DNA of 64,000 nucleotides, taken from contig OZ005613.1 in the NCBI GenBank assembly GCA_963930655.1, forward strand, positions 9,928,501 to 9,992,500. The letters run 5' to 3'. A program made the position numbers and the translations under genes. The notes under the pieces are model-generated. The model was not told the DNA's origin, ran no database searches, and saw only the letters and a program-made list of their open reading frames with translations. This document shows, piece after piece, positions 26,295 through 39,789 of the stretch; within the stretch, counting starts at the first letter, position 1, and the number at the start of each line of letters is the position of its first letter. This DNA is from Myrica gale. Its lineage: Eukaryota; Streptophyta; Magnoliopsida; Fagales; Myricaceae.

Positions 26295-29200
26295 ACGGAC
26301 AATGCCATTGTTAAGGGCTGGATGATTAACTCCATGGAGTCTTCTCTTATTGGTAATTTTATTCGCTTTCCTACTGCAAAACTTGTTTGGGATTCTATTG
26401 CTACCACTTACTTCGATGGTAGTGATACATCTCAAGTTTACAATCTTAGGCGTCATGTGACCCAGCTTAAACAAGCTGGAGGATCTCTTGAGAAATTTTA
26501 TACCGACCTCCAAGGATTATGGCTCGAAATAGATTTTCGACGCCCTAATCCTATGGAATGTGCGGTCGGTATTCATCACTACAATAATATTGTTCAAGAA
26601 GATCGGGTCTATATTTTTCTGGATGGACTCGATGACAAACTTGACAAAATCAGAGGAGATGTGCAGCTACGTCCTTTTCCCACGGTAGAACAAGCCTATG
26701 CTCATATTCGCCGTGAAGCTATTCGACAAGATGTCATGATCATAGGCCATATGGATCATGCTTCTGGTGCAGTCCTTGCCACCAAGAGTCTCAGACTTGG
26801 CCCATCTAATCAATCTTCACCTAGCTGGAAATAAAAAATAAGTGCCTCCAACGATGGCTTGAAGTGCACTCACTGTGGCAACCAAAAACATACTCATGAA
26901 ACTTGTTTGAAGCTGCACGGGTACCCAGATTGGTGGAGCGAGCATCAGGCCCGCAAACGCCATTCCAATGCTGAGAAAGATGTGGGTCATGGGAAAGTGG
27001 CTGTGGTAACTGCTAATTCAGAACTCTCCTTCACACCTCCGATAGCACCTAGTGTGGATGTTCATTCATTACCCGATCCAGGTATACTTGGTATTGGCTA
27101 TTATAGTTCTTCTCATGATGTTGATCGTATTATGTGGTTGCTTGACTCTGGCGCTACCGACCATATGACCTTTGCGGCCTCGGATTTCACCCAATCTTCT
27201 ATGCCAAGACGCACTAATATTGCAAATGCCAATTGGTTTTGGTCGAATGACACGGCTCTATTTGTTGAAGCATAAGGATGAGGTTTTGGAAGTATTTCAA
27301 TCTTTCCACGTTATGGTGAAAAATTAGTTTTCAGCTAAAATTCAAATGTTAAGATCTGGTAATGGTGGTGAATTTATTAACCATCAATTTCGTGATTATT
27401 GTCGTCTTCATGGTATTCTTCATGAGATGTCGTGTCCACATACTCCTCAGCAAAACGGCATTGCTGAACAGAAAAATAGACATATACTTGAAACTTCTCG
27501 ACTCTACTCCTTGGTGCTCATGCTCCGAATCGTTTTTGGGCTGATGCGGTTACTACTGTTGTTCACCTTTTAAATCGGATGCCCTCGAAAGTATTGGGAT
27601 TTCTCACTCCGTTACAAGCTCTTTCTTCTCATGTCTGGTTTCCATCTATGTTGATGTTGCCTCCCTGTGTGTTTAGATGTGTGGCTTATGTTCATCTACA
27701 TAAACATCAAAGCACGAAACTTGATGCTTGTTCTCTCCGATGCTTATTTTTAGGCTATGCTTTTCATCAGAAAGGATATCGGTGCTTTGATCCTAAATCT
27801 AAGCGGACCTATGTTATCATAGGTGTCACGTTTATGGAGTCCGAGATGTTTTTTACTCCCAATTCCGCACTTCAGGGGGAGACTTATCACGAAGAGCCAA
27901 ATTGGTCGGCATTGAATTGGCCATGGCAAGAAGATTCGGTTACAAAAAATGCTGAAACTTCGGTCATAAGCAAGGATGTTGTTGCCACATATAATGCTAC
28001 AACAAATGCTGAAAATTCGGTCATAGGAAAGGATGCCGTTGCCACCAATAGTGCTGCCGAAATTGCTGACATTTCAGCCAAGAAATCTGCCCCTTTTTCG
28101 GCCCCTTTTGATTTGTTTAGAGAGGCTGTAGTTAGCAAAGCCGAAATCGTTGACATTTCAGCCAAGGAAACACCTACGTATTCACTGAATACGTAGTCCC
28201 TTTTAATTTTGTTTAGAAAGGCTGCAGTTAGCAAAGATAAAGGAGCCGAAAATGTCAAAAAATGTTGACATTTTCAGCCAAGAAAAATGCATTCCGCTAC
28301 TTTTGATTTTTCTAGGGACGATGAATTTCCGGTCACACAAACTCCAACTGCTGCAGATTTGATCAATGCTGTCTTTTTAAAAATTGATGACTTATTTCCT
28401 GCTATTTCTAATTCTCCTGATTTTGTGGAACATGCGGCACAAGATACAGATATCATGCATGCTGAAATTGGAGCTTCCACTCTAGTACCTGCGGTATGTT
28501 CTGAGAACGAGCTGGCGGTAAATCAATTAAACTCAAATATCATGGAATCTTCTACTGCTAGATATGTGTTACCTTACAGGCTAAATCGGGAAAACCACCT
28601 AGCCGTTACTCTCTCAATGTTGAGGATAAAAGATCACAATATCCAATTGCAAATTTTGTGGCTACGGAATCTTTCAGATGCTTTGGGAGATCAGAATTGG
28701 ACTCAAGCAATCAAAGAAGAGATGAATGCATTGTTGCGGAATAAAACTTGGAATTTAATGTCATTGCCGGATGGAAAGAAAACTGTGGGGTGTAAGTGGG
28801 TTTTCTCTATTAAACACAAGGCAGATGGTTCAATCGAACGATACAAGGCGAGACTCGTGGAAAAAGGATATACTCAGACATACGGAGTTGATTACCACGA
28901 AACTTTTTCACTAGTGGCAAAATTAAATATTGTTCGGGTATTATTATCTCTTGCAGCAAATTTGGATTGGCCACTACACCAATTTGATGTGAAAAATGTC
29001 TTCCTCCATGGCGATCTCGAAGAGGAACTGTATATGGATATTCCTCTAGGATATTCTGTGACCGATGGAACTAAGGTGGTTTGTAAGTTACAGTGTGCCT
29101 TGTATGGATTGAAGCAATCACCACGAGCATGGTTTGAGAGATTTAGTCTTGCAATGAAAAAATATGGATTTTCTCAGAGCAACTCCGACCATACTCTATT

Positions 29201-30196
29201 CTTAAAGAGACAAAATGACAAGGTGACGGTCTTGATTGTCTATGTGGATGATATGATCATCACAGGAGACGATCTTGATGAGATTTCAAGACTCCAAGAG
29301 CAGTTAGATGCGGAATTTGAAATGAAAAATCTAGGTGGACTAAAATATTTTTTGGGCATAGAAGTTACCAGATGAAGTCAAGGTATATTTTTGTCTCAAA
29401 GAAAATATATTTTGAATTTACTAGCAGAAGTTGGCTTATTAGAATGTAAGCCTATGGATACACCGATTATTCAAAATCATAAGCTGGGGATATATGATAA
29501 TCAGAAGCTAGCCGCCAAAGAGAGATACCAACGCTTAGTTGGCAAACTTATTTATCTCTCTCATACTCGACCTGATATCGCATATGCAGTTAGTGTAGTG
29601 AGTCAATTCATGCACTGTCCAAGTGAGGAGCACATGGATGCTGTGATGCGTATCCTCAGATATTTGAAATCTTCTCCAGGGAAAGGTATTTTATTTTCTA
29701 GAAATAATCATGTAAATGTATATGGTTACACTGATGCTGATTGGGTAGGGAATATATCAAACAGGAAATCAACGTCAGGATACTTCACCTTTGTTGGTGG
29801 AAATCTTGTGACATGGCGCAGTAAAAAACAGAAAGTTGTATCCCTCTCAATCACTGAAGCTGAATTTCGGGGAATGACCAAAGGACTATGTGAGCTGTTA
29901 TGGCTAAAACGGTTGTTAACCGAGATTGAATTTGCTCCGAAATCACAGATTAATCTTTATTGTGACAACAAAGCAGCGATTGATATCTCCCACAATCTAT
30001 TACAACACGATCGCACCAAGCATGTGGAGGTGGATCGTCACTTTATCAAACACAATCTATGGGCCAAGATTATTCAGTTTCAATTCGTCAAGTCAGAAGA
30101 TCAATTAGCAGATATTTTTACTAAAGCCGTGTGCAGCAAAGATTTTTACAACTCACTAGACAAGTTGTGCATCAAAGATATCTATGCATCAAGTTG
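26295..30196 (+). pseudogene. Copia gag-pol remnant (gag, protease, integrase, RT, RNase H)
   Basis: Order: gag 26322-26834; zinc knuckle (CTHCGNQKHTHETC) and protease motif DSGATDHM in 26859-27275; integrase part with HTPQQNGIAEQKNR at 27346-27573; integrase C-terminus 27579-28196; reverse transcriptase 28287-29375 with the YVDD motif; RNase H 29391-30196. Much of the region between protease and the integrase core is deleted. There are stops and frame changes at gag/protease, near 27510 and 28195, and a single TGA at 29373-29375 separating reverse transcriptase from RNase H. The copy cannot make a full polyprotein. Repeats of GACATTTCAGCCAAG occur between integrase and reverse transcriptase. 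Confidence 0.92.
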
Positions 30197-30392
30197 AGGG
30201 GGAGTATTGGTATGAGTTGTTATATGAGATAATAATAGAGAAATTATATTAGGAGCTATAGGAAATATTCATTCAGTTATATTTGTTATAGGAAGGATAT
30301 GTAGATAAGAGAGTTGGTTATTTTCTCTTTATAAGTTTGAAAAATCAAATTGTAGAATGTACGTTGAATGATATTGAAACAATATTTTGACA
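26295..30392 (+). mobile_element. 5'-truncated Ty1-copia retrotransposon
   Basis: The element lacks its 5' LTR and the first part of gag. It starts abruptly at about 26295 in gag and ends at about 30392 after a polypurine tract (TTGAGGGGGAG, 30194-30204) and a short 3' LTR of about 188 bp (30205-30392) with a TATA-like TTTATAAG at 30328-30335. Flanking DNA on both sides is RLK 3' flank, contiguous in the RLK-2 and RLK-5 copies, so the insertion is well bracketed. A clear 5-bp target duplication was not found. Confidence 0.85.
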
Positions 30393-30452
30393 CCTTTAAC
30401 TTACAAAAATATTGAATTATATAATACAATTGCATCTTGTTACGCTGCGACA

Positions 30453-30755
30453 TCAGTGACCGTGAATCATGTTGACTGTTATTTCATTTCCAGAAAAAGC
30501 TCCTTCGCTGGTTGGTGCATCTTTACTAGTGTAAGTACCTCTTCAAGATGAATACAGGTTGTTTTGGAGAAGGAAGAGGTGTGTCATTGCCTAACATGAA
30601 AATAACTGTCGTCATGGTGGGCCGATCTGTTGCATGTTCTTGGACGCACAAAAGCCCAATTTGAATGCATCTTGAAACTTCATGGCAGGGTATTTCTCAC
30701 CCAGGGACGAATCAACAATTTCCATGGCCGAGCCTCCGCTCCATAGGTCCCAAAT
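30453..30755 (-). pseudogene. RLK-3: receptor kinase fragment (exon 7 only)
   Basis: Exon 7 of an S-domain kinase gene of the RLK-2/RLK-5 type, with the acceptor at 30756-30757 and a stop at 30453-30455. Part of intron 6 continues to about 30845, where similarity ends. A one-base loss near 30683 (CATGGCAGG instead of CATTGGCAGG) breaks the frame. No other exons are present upstream, where a hAT copy and an RRP12-like fragment now lie. Its 3' flank holds the copia insertion. Confidence 0.85.
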
Positions 30756-30845
30756 CTAAAAACACCATATTGGTCAATATTACTCTATATAATCTTGCAT
30801 CATTGCGGCTAATAGTTTGAGCAAATGAACTCAAATGTTCAATCC

Positions 30846-31517
30846 GTGGCAGAATTTGATGCATCACGTGATGGTTTTGTGAAATGAAGGAGGAGGAATG
30901 GTAGTAGACATCATCAAGTGTGGAACATTTTGGGTATTGACGATGGTCGTATTTTTTTTATTTATATAGTTTTAGATTTGGACACTAATTTGTATAATGT
31001 GAAATAGTGACTTAAAAATTTGCCTTGATTGAGATCCTATTTCATTTTCTTTGTTGGCCAGCAAAATATGTAACTGACAGTAAAAGTGTTGTCATTTATA
31101 GAAAAATATGGGCATCACGTATTAGTAAGTGCAGGACAAACACAACAGATGATATGAAATATGAAGCCATTTTCATACGTGCTATCAATTTGAATAACAA
31201 ATGATATCTGCCTTAGCCCTTTTAATTGACTTTTATCACCGGCTTACAACAAGTGAGGGACACGTTAATAAGTGAAGGATGCATGATTTCAAGTATCTTT
31301 GAGTTAGTGAAACAAAAAATTGAAGGTTGCAATGCTGTCAAGATCTAAGGATCTTCAACTAAAGGAAGAAGTATTAGTCCAATTACTATTTATTGAAGTA
31401 AATAATTCAATCTTAGAACAAAGTGTCTATACAAGTAAAATATGATACATATAGTCAATGCGTTTGTATTTTCTGATCCATTAGAAGATAAATAGAAGGA
31501 ATGAAAAGCTTCTGTGA
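30846..31517. other. Intergenic DNA, nothing recognised
   Basis: AT-rich sequence between the broken end of RLK-3 and a hAT copy. No frame, repeat end or RNA gene was recognised. Confidence 0.5.
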
Positions 31518-32224
31518 CAGTGGGGGGCAGTCGCCCCCCATCCCCTGGGCAGCCCCTTAAATTTTTTTTATTTTATTTTTCTTTTCATATGACTAAAGTG
31601 CAGCCTACCCCACAAGGATTCAGACCAATCCTTCAGTTTTTTTTTCATATTGTCTTGGATTATACTTCTTATTTTATTAAAAACTGTAATATGAATTTAA
31701 TATTATGATTATGATTTTTTGAGTAAATTAGTTAGTATTTTGATTATGAATTTGATATTGTAATTACTAAATTTGATTGAGATTATTACGAATTTTTTAT
31801 TAGGATTTGATGCACTGCATTATGTTGAAATTGTGATTAGGACTAGATTGTGAAACTGTGAATATGTTATGAAATTAGATTGATTAATTTTAATTTTATT
31901 TTTTAGATAATAGATAAGTTTTTGATAAAGAAGCCAGCCAGCTTAGTGTTGTTTAGTACTCCTAACGTGAATGTTACTTCTGAAACGAATATTATGGAGA
32001 ACAAAATTATTTTACAACGTTTTCAAAGTATACAGTCTTGTAAGATCCAATTGCTACCTCTCAGTATCAGCAAATAGTGCGGTACATGTATTTTAATATT
32101 TTTAGTCGTAAATTTTTAATATTTTAACTCTAAAATATTTTTTGCATTACTTAGTTAAAAAAAATTTGGTCATTTTTCTTTAGAAATTCTACCCTCTTCG
32201 ATTGAATTCCTGGTTCCGCCACTT
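31518..32224 (+). mobile_element. Short hAT copy with transposase C-terminal remnant
   Basis: The right end CCTGGTTCCGCCACT (32209-32223) and the sequence before it match the 3' terminus of the full hAT element in the opposite orientation. 31967-32078 still encodes a decayed C-terminus (ENKIILQRFQSIQSCKIQLL, then PLS and a stop). The left end, CAGTGGGGGGCAGTCGCCCCCC at 31518, forms a GC-rich hairpin. The rest of the transposase is deleted. The 8-bp flanks do not match convincingly. Confidence 0.7.
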
Positions 32225-32399
32225 TTCGTCTCTACTTTTAGATGAGTGATGCTCACTTCTTCTATGAGTGTGGCCATTATTCTTCTTTTTCCTTCTGTCT
32301 TCTTTTGCTCTGCTGAAACATTTCCTCAGATTAAGGATCCATTATTTTCCTTTTCCTCTTCTGTGGCTTGGAAACAACAAATCAAGTAAAATATGAGAT

Positions 32400-33240
32400 G
32401 ATGAGACCTACAGACAAAATAGATTGATTAACAACATTCAGCCAGTCGTATATGGAATCAGAAGCCATGGGAAATGAATCTCCAACCATCACTTCTCTGT
32501 CACCACTACCAGATTCTTTGGAGTTTGTTCTGTGATGGCGATTCTACAACAAGATACATAAACTCATATATTAAGTGAAAAAGGGTATTCATGTGCTTAC
32601 TTCATGAGCTTCACCTCTATGGACATTACTCAGAGACTGCCACCAAATGCATAGCAGAGAGTAGAAGAAAGAGATCAAATCAAATGGTATGAGAGAGGCT
32701 CACAAAATAGAATTGCCTTTTAACCTAAACACATAGCGCAAAAGAGTAATCAACCAATTGCTTGATCTAGACCTCTCTAAAATTGAAAAGGGAACAAATT
32801 TAGAAAAATCTAGCTCAACGGGAAATGAAAGAATTACCTCCAAAACGGTCTTGAGAAAACTCCTATACTTCTCTGGAGTAACCAAAGAATCACACCTGTA
32901 TTATTATCTCCATTATGACAGTGTCCTATAGATAAAATGGAGGTGCATATGTATGAAATTTTCAAGGCAGTAATAACCACCTCTCTCTCTCTCTCTCTCT
33001 TCTCTCTCTCAGTACACACACAGTCACATGATAGACATGTCCATTTATTACCTATGAATATAAAATAAAATGCTAATGCTGAAATTGGATGTGCCTTTGA
33101 TCTAAAATGATGTCTGTAGACAGACGACCCTCTGAGAATTTCATTGAAGATTTTAGAAAGAAGACTCCGCAGATCTTTTGCTTGTAAGCAGGAAACTAAC
33201 ACTTTCACAAAGCCCAAAACAGCCTGTTGAATATGCAATC
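32400..33240 (-). pseudogene. RRP12-like gene fragment (rRNA processing), decayed
   Basis: Exon-like pieces on the minus strand resemble the HEAT-repeat protein RRP12, needed for pre-rRNA processing and ribosomal subunit export. 33230-33105 reads AVLGFVKVLVSCLQAKDLRS and SVYRHHFRSK; after a gap, 32885-32838 reads LVTPEKYRSFLKTVLE; 32545-32410 reads on to SFPMASDSIYDWLNVVNQS. The donor after RSK is GC rather than GT, and the exon between the first two pieces is frameshifted (TVIMEIIIQ then a stop). The rest of the gene is absent. The family call rests on remembered motif similarity only. Confidence 0.6.
32981..33010. repeat. CT microsatellite
   Basis: About 30 bases of nearly pure CT repeat inside an intron-like part of the RRP12-like fragment. 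Confidence 0.95.
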
Positions 33241-33800
33241 ATCTTAGTGAACCAACACTGAATCATGAGCAGCTTAGATTTCCAAATAAAATTAATTAGA
33301 AGAGAAGTGAATCAATAGTCAAAACAAAAAATTTGGGAACGCTCTTTTTCAAGTTTTCTATATGCATCAACGACCAAGCAGAAAAATAAGATAAAAAAAC
33401 TACGCCATGAATTTGACCTGATTCCCGATCCAGTGGCAAAATTTAGAACCTTGCAATAAGCCTTGGGTGCCTCGATCTGGTCGATATCAAAACCCTGGCC
33501 CATAACTCAAACGCACCACGCGCCGCGATGAAGCAGGGTGGGGACACGAAGGCAAGGAAGGAGGGCTTGGCAGCGGAAGTAGATAGGGGCACAACAGGTT
33601 TGCAGGTGAAGCTTTGGTAGGCGCAAGCTGAAGCAGCGTAGGATAGACATGGGATGAAGGAGAGGACTAACGAAGACTAACAGTGGTGTTAGAGCTCCGT
33701 TTCCCCAGTTAGTAGCTCTTTTTACCCAAATAGACGTGTCATATTTTGGCCCTCAATTTGAAACGAAGGGTTGGTAACGAAAGAATTGCTCCTCGTGTCA
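33241..33800. other. Unassigned DNA right of the RRP12-like fragment
   Basis: A minus-strand frame at 33312-33503 (MGQGFDIDQIEAPKAYCKVL) could be a further exon of the same fragment or of another gene; I cannot assign it. 33510-33680 is GC-richer and may be a 5' region. Nothing else was recognised. Confidence 0.3.
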
Positions 33801-35110
33801 TACCTTAGATATTGCAGAGGAGCCCGGTCCGTGACATAGACTATCAGCCGCATACAAATTTTGTATGTGCAGAGCTATTAAGGCCATACATTAATATTAT
33901 TACAAAATTTTCACTTTTATTTTAGAATTATGGATATAAAAGAAAAGCATAAACTGTATATTACTCGTACAAACCTTTGGAACTCTTTTACATGAGTCCA
34001 AATTGTTTGGGTAATGAGGTTATAAATAGGCAAAAATCAATAGGGTAGCTATTGAGGACCAATTGAGACAGACAATTACAAAGGTCCTAATATTGCTTAT
34101 AGATGATCATATTAATTTGCATACTTTGTATATCTGTACATGAGTCATGCAGATAATAACTACATATCACCTCTTTTAAATACAAATTAATACGCAATAT
34201 GATCTCAAAGATAATAATTTGGGCCGTGAAAGTCTTAAAAGAGAACACGAGAATGGAAGCATGCGTAATCAATTTCTGACATAGAGCTAAATATGGGAGA
34301 AACTTTCAGTCCACTCGTTAGTCGTTACTCATGTCGAATTCTTGCATGACAATGGTTATCCAACATATCATCGCTGGTTGTAGCGCTTCACATCCAACAC
34401 AAGAATTGAAGCATGCGTAATCAATTTGTGACATAGAGCTAAATATGGGAGAAACTTTCAGTCCACTCGTTAGGCGTTACTCATGTCGAATTCTTGCATG
34501 ACAATGGTTATCCAACATATCATCGCTGGTTGTAGCGCTTCACAAGAAAGTGAGAAGCAACATGTGCATTCTCATCTCGTGGAAGTAGGTAGGAGCTGAA
34601 TGGATAGGTCACGGGCCTAATGTGTTGATAAACCAGAAAAAGTATTTTATACCATAGACTTTAATTCCCAGTCTTTCAGGCAGTATACTTTCCCAGCTTT
34701 CCTGTCTTGGATTAATGGCACCGTAGTGTCATGAAGAATGGTATACAGGTAGGGTTAGATGAGGTAAGACTAAATATTTCCTTTTATTTTTTTTGTTATT
34801 TTTTTTCTCTGGGTAACTAAAAAGTCACTTATAGGCTGATGTGTTTGGAAGTTACAAATTTATTTCACAGGGGAAGTACGGAGAGATGTTATGTGGTCCT
34901 TGTTCCCTAAAGAATTATTCTGATACATATGACAATCAGGAAGAGAGGAGCTCAACTGTGAAAGGAAGTGTGGTGGTAGAAGAATTTATGATACCGAGAT
35001 GAAAATAATCGGGAAAGAGGTGTGGAGAAAAAATTAATATTTATATGTATTTTCTCTTTGTTGTAATTGTACAATGAGAGGTCCTCTAATAGTTACAACC
35101 ACTGTATTCA
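33800..35110 (-). promoter_or_regulatory. Orphan RLK promoter/intergenic segment, paralogous to 49.5-51.3 kb
   Basis: Long stretches match the upstream region of RLK-5 (49560-50165), for example the blocks around CATACATTAATATTATTAC and GGAGAAACTTTCAGTCCACT. The stretch then matches 51180-51320 (TTCTCTTTGTTRTAATTGTAC). The receptor gene it once served is gone. A 152-bp tandem duplication lies inside it at 34245-34548. Confidence 0.6.
34245..34548. repeat. 152-bp tandem duplication
   Basis: Two nearly identical copies (34245-34396 and 34397-34548), each containing GCATGCGTAATCAATTT and ending near TTGTAGCGCTTCACA. The related RLK-5 upstream region has a single copy, so the duplication is local to this paralogue. 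Confidence 0.9.
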
Positions 35111-35785
35111 GCATTAAAACTTGCATTTTGTCAGTGATATAATCGTGACTTAACTGTCATTCGCCGGCTGTATAGTTTTGTTTTCATTTTTTATTTAAAT
35201 ATAAACGGCTTCATTTTCTTGATAAAGACAACAGTGCGCTTACAGTTACATCACGTGGGTTTAGGGTTTTTAAGATCTTACCCCCATAACTTTTTTTTAA
35301 AATAAAAAATAAAACAGAAACGGCGTGGTTCTCCACTTAAATAGAATGGTGACATTTGGGTTAGGGTCTTGATCGCACTTCGCATTCGCAGAACGCCTCA
35401 CGCAGTCATGCCCTTAGCCAGTCAGCCTCCTGCCTCTCAGTCCTCATCTACTCCTCGCAGGAGCCCGCTCCCACTGCCCCATTCTCTACTCACTCGCTCT
35501 CCTCCATTGCCGAGCCCCTCTCTCTTGTTATCGTCCACCCTAGGGCAGTTGAGTCGTCATTTTGAAGATGGTGTTTCCAATGTTGCTTTTAAAGATGAGT
35601 TTTTTCGTGGATTTCTTTCGTGATTGTTTTGTGAAATATAGGTCACTGACATGGGAACCGGCAATGGCCGGTTATTTAGCCAGCCAGTGACAATGTCAAA
35701 TATAGGTCACTGGGGATTAATAGTGACGGTGCCAATTTTGTCCAAACCGGCACTGGATCACTGTAAATCAGCCCTATTAATAGTT
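35092..35785. mobile_element. Insertion with captured GC-rich segment, possible Pack-MULE-like element
   Basis: Relative to the paralogous RLK-5/RLK-6 spacer (51310-51340), about 690 bp is inserted between TAATAGTTAC (35089) and TAATAGTTGT (35777). The near-repeated TAATAGTT suggests an 8-9-bp target duplication. The middle holds a GC-rich stretch with a plus-strand frame at 35369-35623, rich in Pro/Ser. CCGGTTATTTAGCC and ATAGGTCACTG motifs lie near the right end. Terminal inverted repeats were not identified. Confidence 0.4.
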
Positions 35786-36208
35786 GTAGAGGCTATCTAA
35801 ACAAGGTAATACATAATTACAAAATAAAGTTAGGATTTTATATCCAAAACAAAAGCGTTAGGATTAGTCTTCAATCAGTTGAACTAGAATTTGGAGTTAA
35901 GAAGGTCCAAGACCATCCAATATTGGCGCCCCTTTGGATGACCCAAACCCATGACTTTTTTCCTAGCCTCCCTTGAATCCATCCCTGCAACTTAAGCTTA
36001 TAGGTTTAGGTTGGTCAACTATACTATATTAACCACGAACACTTGTGACTTCTTTCGGGACAACTTTAGAACAACTAAAAGTAGTGTTTTAGTTTATGAT
36101 TTTAGAGATGAATTAACTTTTAGCACATTTAAAATTTGTCGGCCAAATTAAACTACCGCATATATTTCTAGGATTATAATACAATTTAGCTCACCAGGAG
36201 AGTAGACT

Positions 36209-37291
<1,083 letters not shown>

Positions 37292-37416
37292 TTATGTAAC
37301 ATGCTAAGATACCAGCTTTTAAGATTTTAGATATATTCCAGTTATAATGCAACAAAACTAAACCCCTAAGTGAAAAGGTACAATCTTCACTTACTGAATG
37401 CTTTTCATTTGAAGAA

Positions 37417-39650
37417 TTGCAAGATGCGTTTAATGAACAATACCTTGAACTAAAAAGAATATTTTCAAAATATTGTTTTCTCAAAAAGAATTTTGAAAGC
37501 ATTGCAAAAGAGAATGATACTTTGAAGAGTCGAGTCATATCTCTTGAAGATAATCTTGCAAGGACCACGAAAGAAAATGAAAAACCTTTGCAAATTGAGT
37601 CAAGGTTTACTCAAAGAAAGAAAAACCTTGACATTCTTCTTGGTTCTCAAAGATGTTGCTTCAACAAAAGTGGCATTGGATATGATTTTCTAAAAGATCA
37701 AAAATCTTATTATTATATGATAACAAAATCATCTCCGTCATTTACATTGTACAATTTTTGTGGAAAATCTGGTCATATCTCACATACTTGTCCAACTAGA
37801 AAGAAATCTTCTAGTAATATTAAATTTGTTTGGATTCCCAAGGACAGGGTGAAGGAAACCGTTTCTAACACCAAAGGACCCAAAATGATTTGGGTACCAA
37901 AAACCAAGAGTTGATTGATTTTGCAGATGTGCTTGAAGTCCAATGTGAATGCTCCAAGCACATAACCGGAGACAAGAGTTGGTTTAAATCTTTTTGTCTC
38001 AAGGGAAATGTCTGGTTACCTTTGATGACAATGACAAAGGAAAGATACTCGGTATTGGTATCATTGGTATATGTCTCCTAATCCCATTTTTGAGAATATT
38101 CTTCTTATTGATGATTTCAATAGATTCTCATGTGTTCTATTCCTAGCTTATAAAGATGAGGCTTTTCATGCTTTTGAAAAACTTAGCAAGAGAATTCAAA
38201 ATGAAAAAGGTTTTACTATTTCAAGCATGAGGAGTGGTTATGGAAAAGATTTTTTGAAAATTCCTCCTTAGAAAAGTTTTGTTGTGAAAATGATATTATT
38301 CATAACTTTTCAGCTCCTAGAACTTCTTAACAAGAGGAAGAATAAGACTATTGAAGAAATGGTTAAAGCCTTGCTATGTGAAAACAACTTGCTTGATTAC
38401 TTATGTGCTGAAGCCATTAGCACAAGTTGTCATATTATGAACCGTTGCATGACTAGTCCTCTCTTAAGGAAACTTCATATGAGCTATGGTATGATAGAAA
38501 ACTCATCATTGGTTACTTCCATATTTTGGAATGCAAATTTTTTGTGCCCATCAACAAGAAGGATGATTTGGGTAAGTTCGAGGCAAAAGTGGATGAAAGA
38601 CATTCTTCTTGGTTATTCAACTTCTAGTAGAGTCTATCATGTTTTCAATAAACATACCCTAGTTGTTGAAGAGTCTTTTCATGTGGTATTTTATGAATAT
38701 AACTTTTCTATGAGAAGAGATGGAAATGAATTTGTAGATCTTGAAAAATATGTTGAGAAACCAGCTACAAGCGAAGAAAAGAAAGTTTCTCATCCACAAG
38801 AGCAAGATGTAAAAGATCTTGAAAGAGAAACACCTCAAAGCAACAATGATCTACCAAAGGCTTGGAAGTTTGTCAGGGATCATCATATTGATCAAGTAAT
38901 TGGTAATATGGAGAAAGGTGTAAGTATTCACTCCCTTCATAATCAGGCTAGTAATTTTGCCTTGCCTTCTAAAATTGAGCCAAAGCATATTTCTAAGGCA
39001 AAAGTTGATAAAAGTTGGATTCATGCCATGAATGATGAAGTAAAACAAGTTTTAGAAAAATATGGTATGACATCTAGTTCCTAGACTCCAAGATCATCCA
39101 GTTATTAGTACTCAATGAGATTTTCAAAATAAAATGGATGCATCTGGGGAAGTGGTAAGGAACAAGGCAATATTAGTAGCCCAAGGTTACAATCTAGAAG
39201 ATGCAATTGATTTTGATGAATCTTTTGCTCCTATGGCTAGATTATAATCTATTCACATATTGTTTGCCTTTGCATTTCAAATTATTTCAATTGGTTGTGA
39301 AATATGCATCTCTGAATGATTATTTATGAGGAAGTGTGTGTAGAACAAGCTCCTAGACTTGTAGATGAAAAGCTACCACACCATGTGTTCAAGCTCACAA
39401 AAGCACTATATGGCTTGAAGCAAGCATTTCAAGCATGGAAAAGGAAAATGATGAAAAAGGTAAAAGCGTTGAACACACAAGGCATCGAGGTATAATTGGA
39501 TCTTTTTTTTACCTCACTGTGAGTATACCTAATAAAATGTTTTGTATATGGATGTGTGATGATTTCCAATTTTGGCCTATGAAATCTCATTTACTATTGG
39601 TTAAAAGAATTTTCAGATATCTTTTTGGAATGAGATTTCTTTTGGATTAA
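37417..39650 (+). pseudogene. Copia gag-pol remnant
   Basis: 37417-37914 is the end of gag with a zinc knuckle whose first Cys is replaced (YNFCGKSGHISHTC), then KGPKMIWVPK. 37890-38081 keeps the protease-side SKHITGDKSWFKSF motif. 38071-38271 and 38284-39084 are integrase pieces (LLIDDFNRFSCVLFLAYKDE, KNKTIEEMVKALLCENN, CHIMNRCM) broken by stops. 39085-39480 is a short reverse-transcriptase remnant (KALYGLKQAFQAW) in several frames. The YVDD region is not visible, and most of RT and RNase H is deleted. Confidence 0.85.
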
Positions 39651-39789
39651 ATTGGTGATATGTGCTTGATTTGTCATGTTGATTTTGTTGTTGATTTCTT
39701 TGGACATGTTCTAATATGCGTGTTATGTTGCTCTCTATTTGTTTCCTATTAAAATCATGCTTATTCTTTGAGAAATTATCGAATGCATT

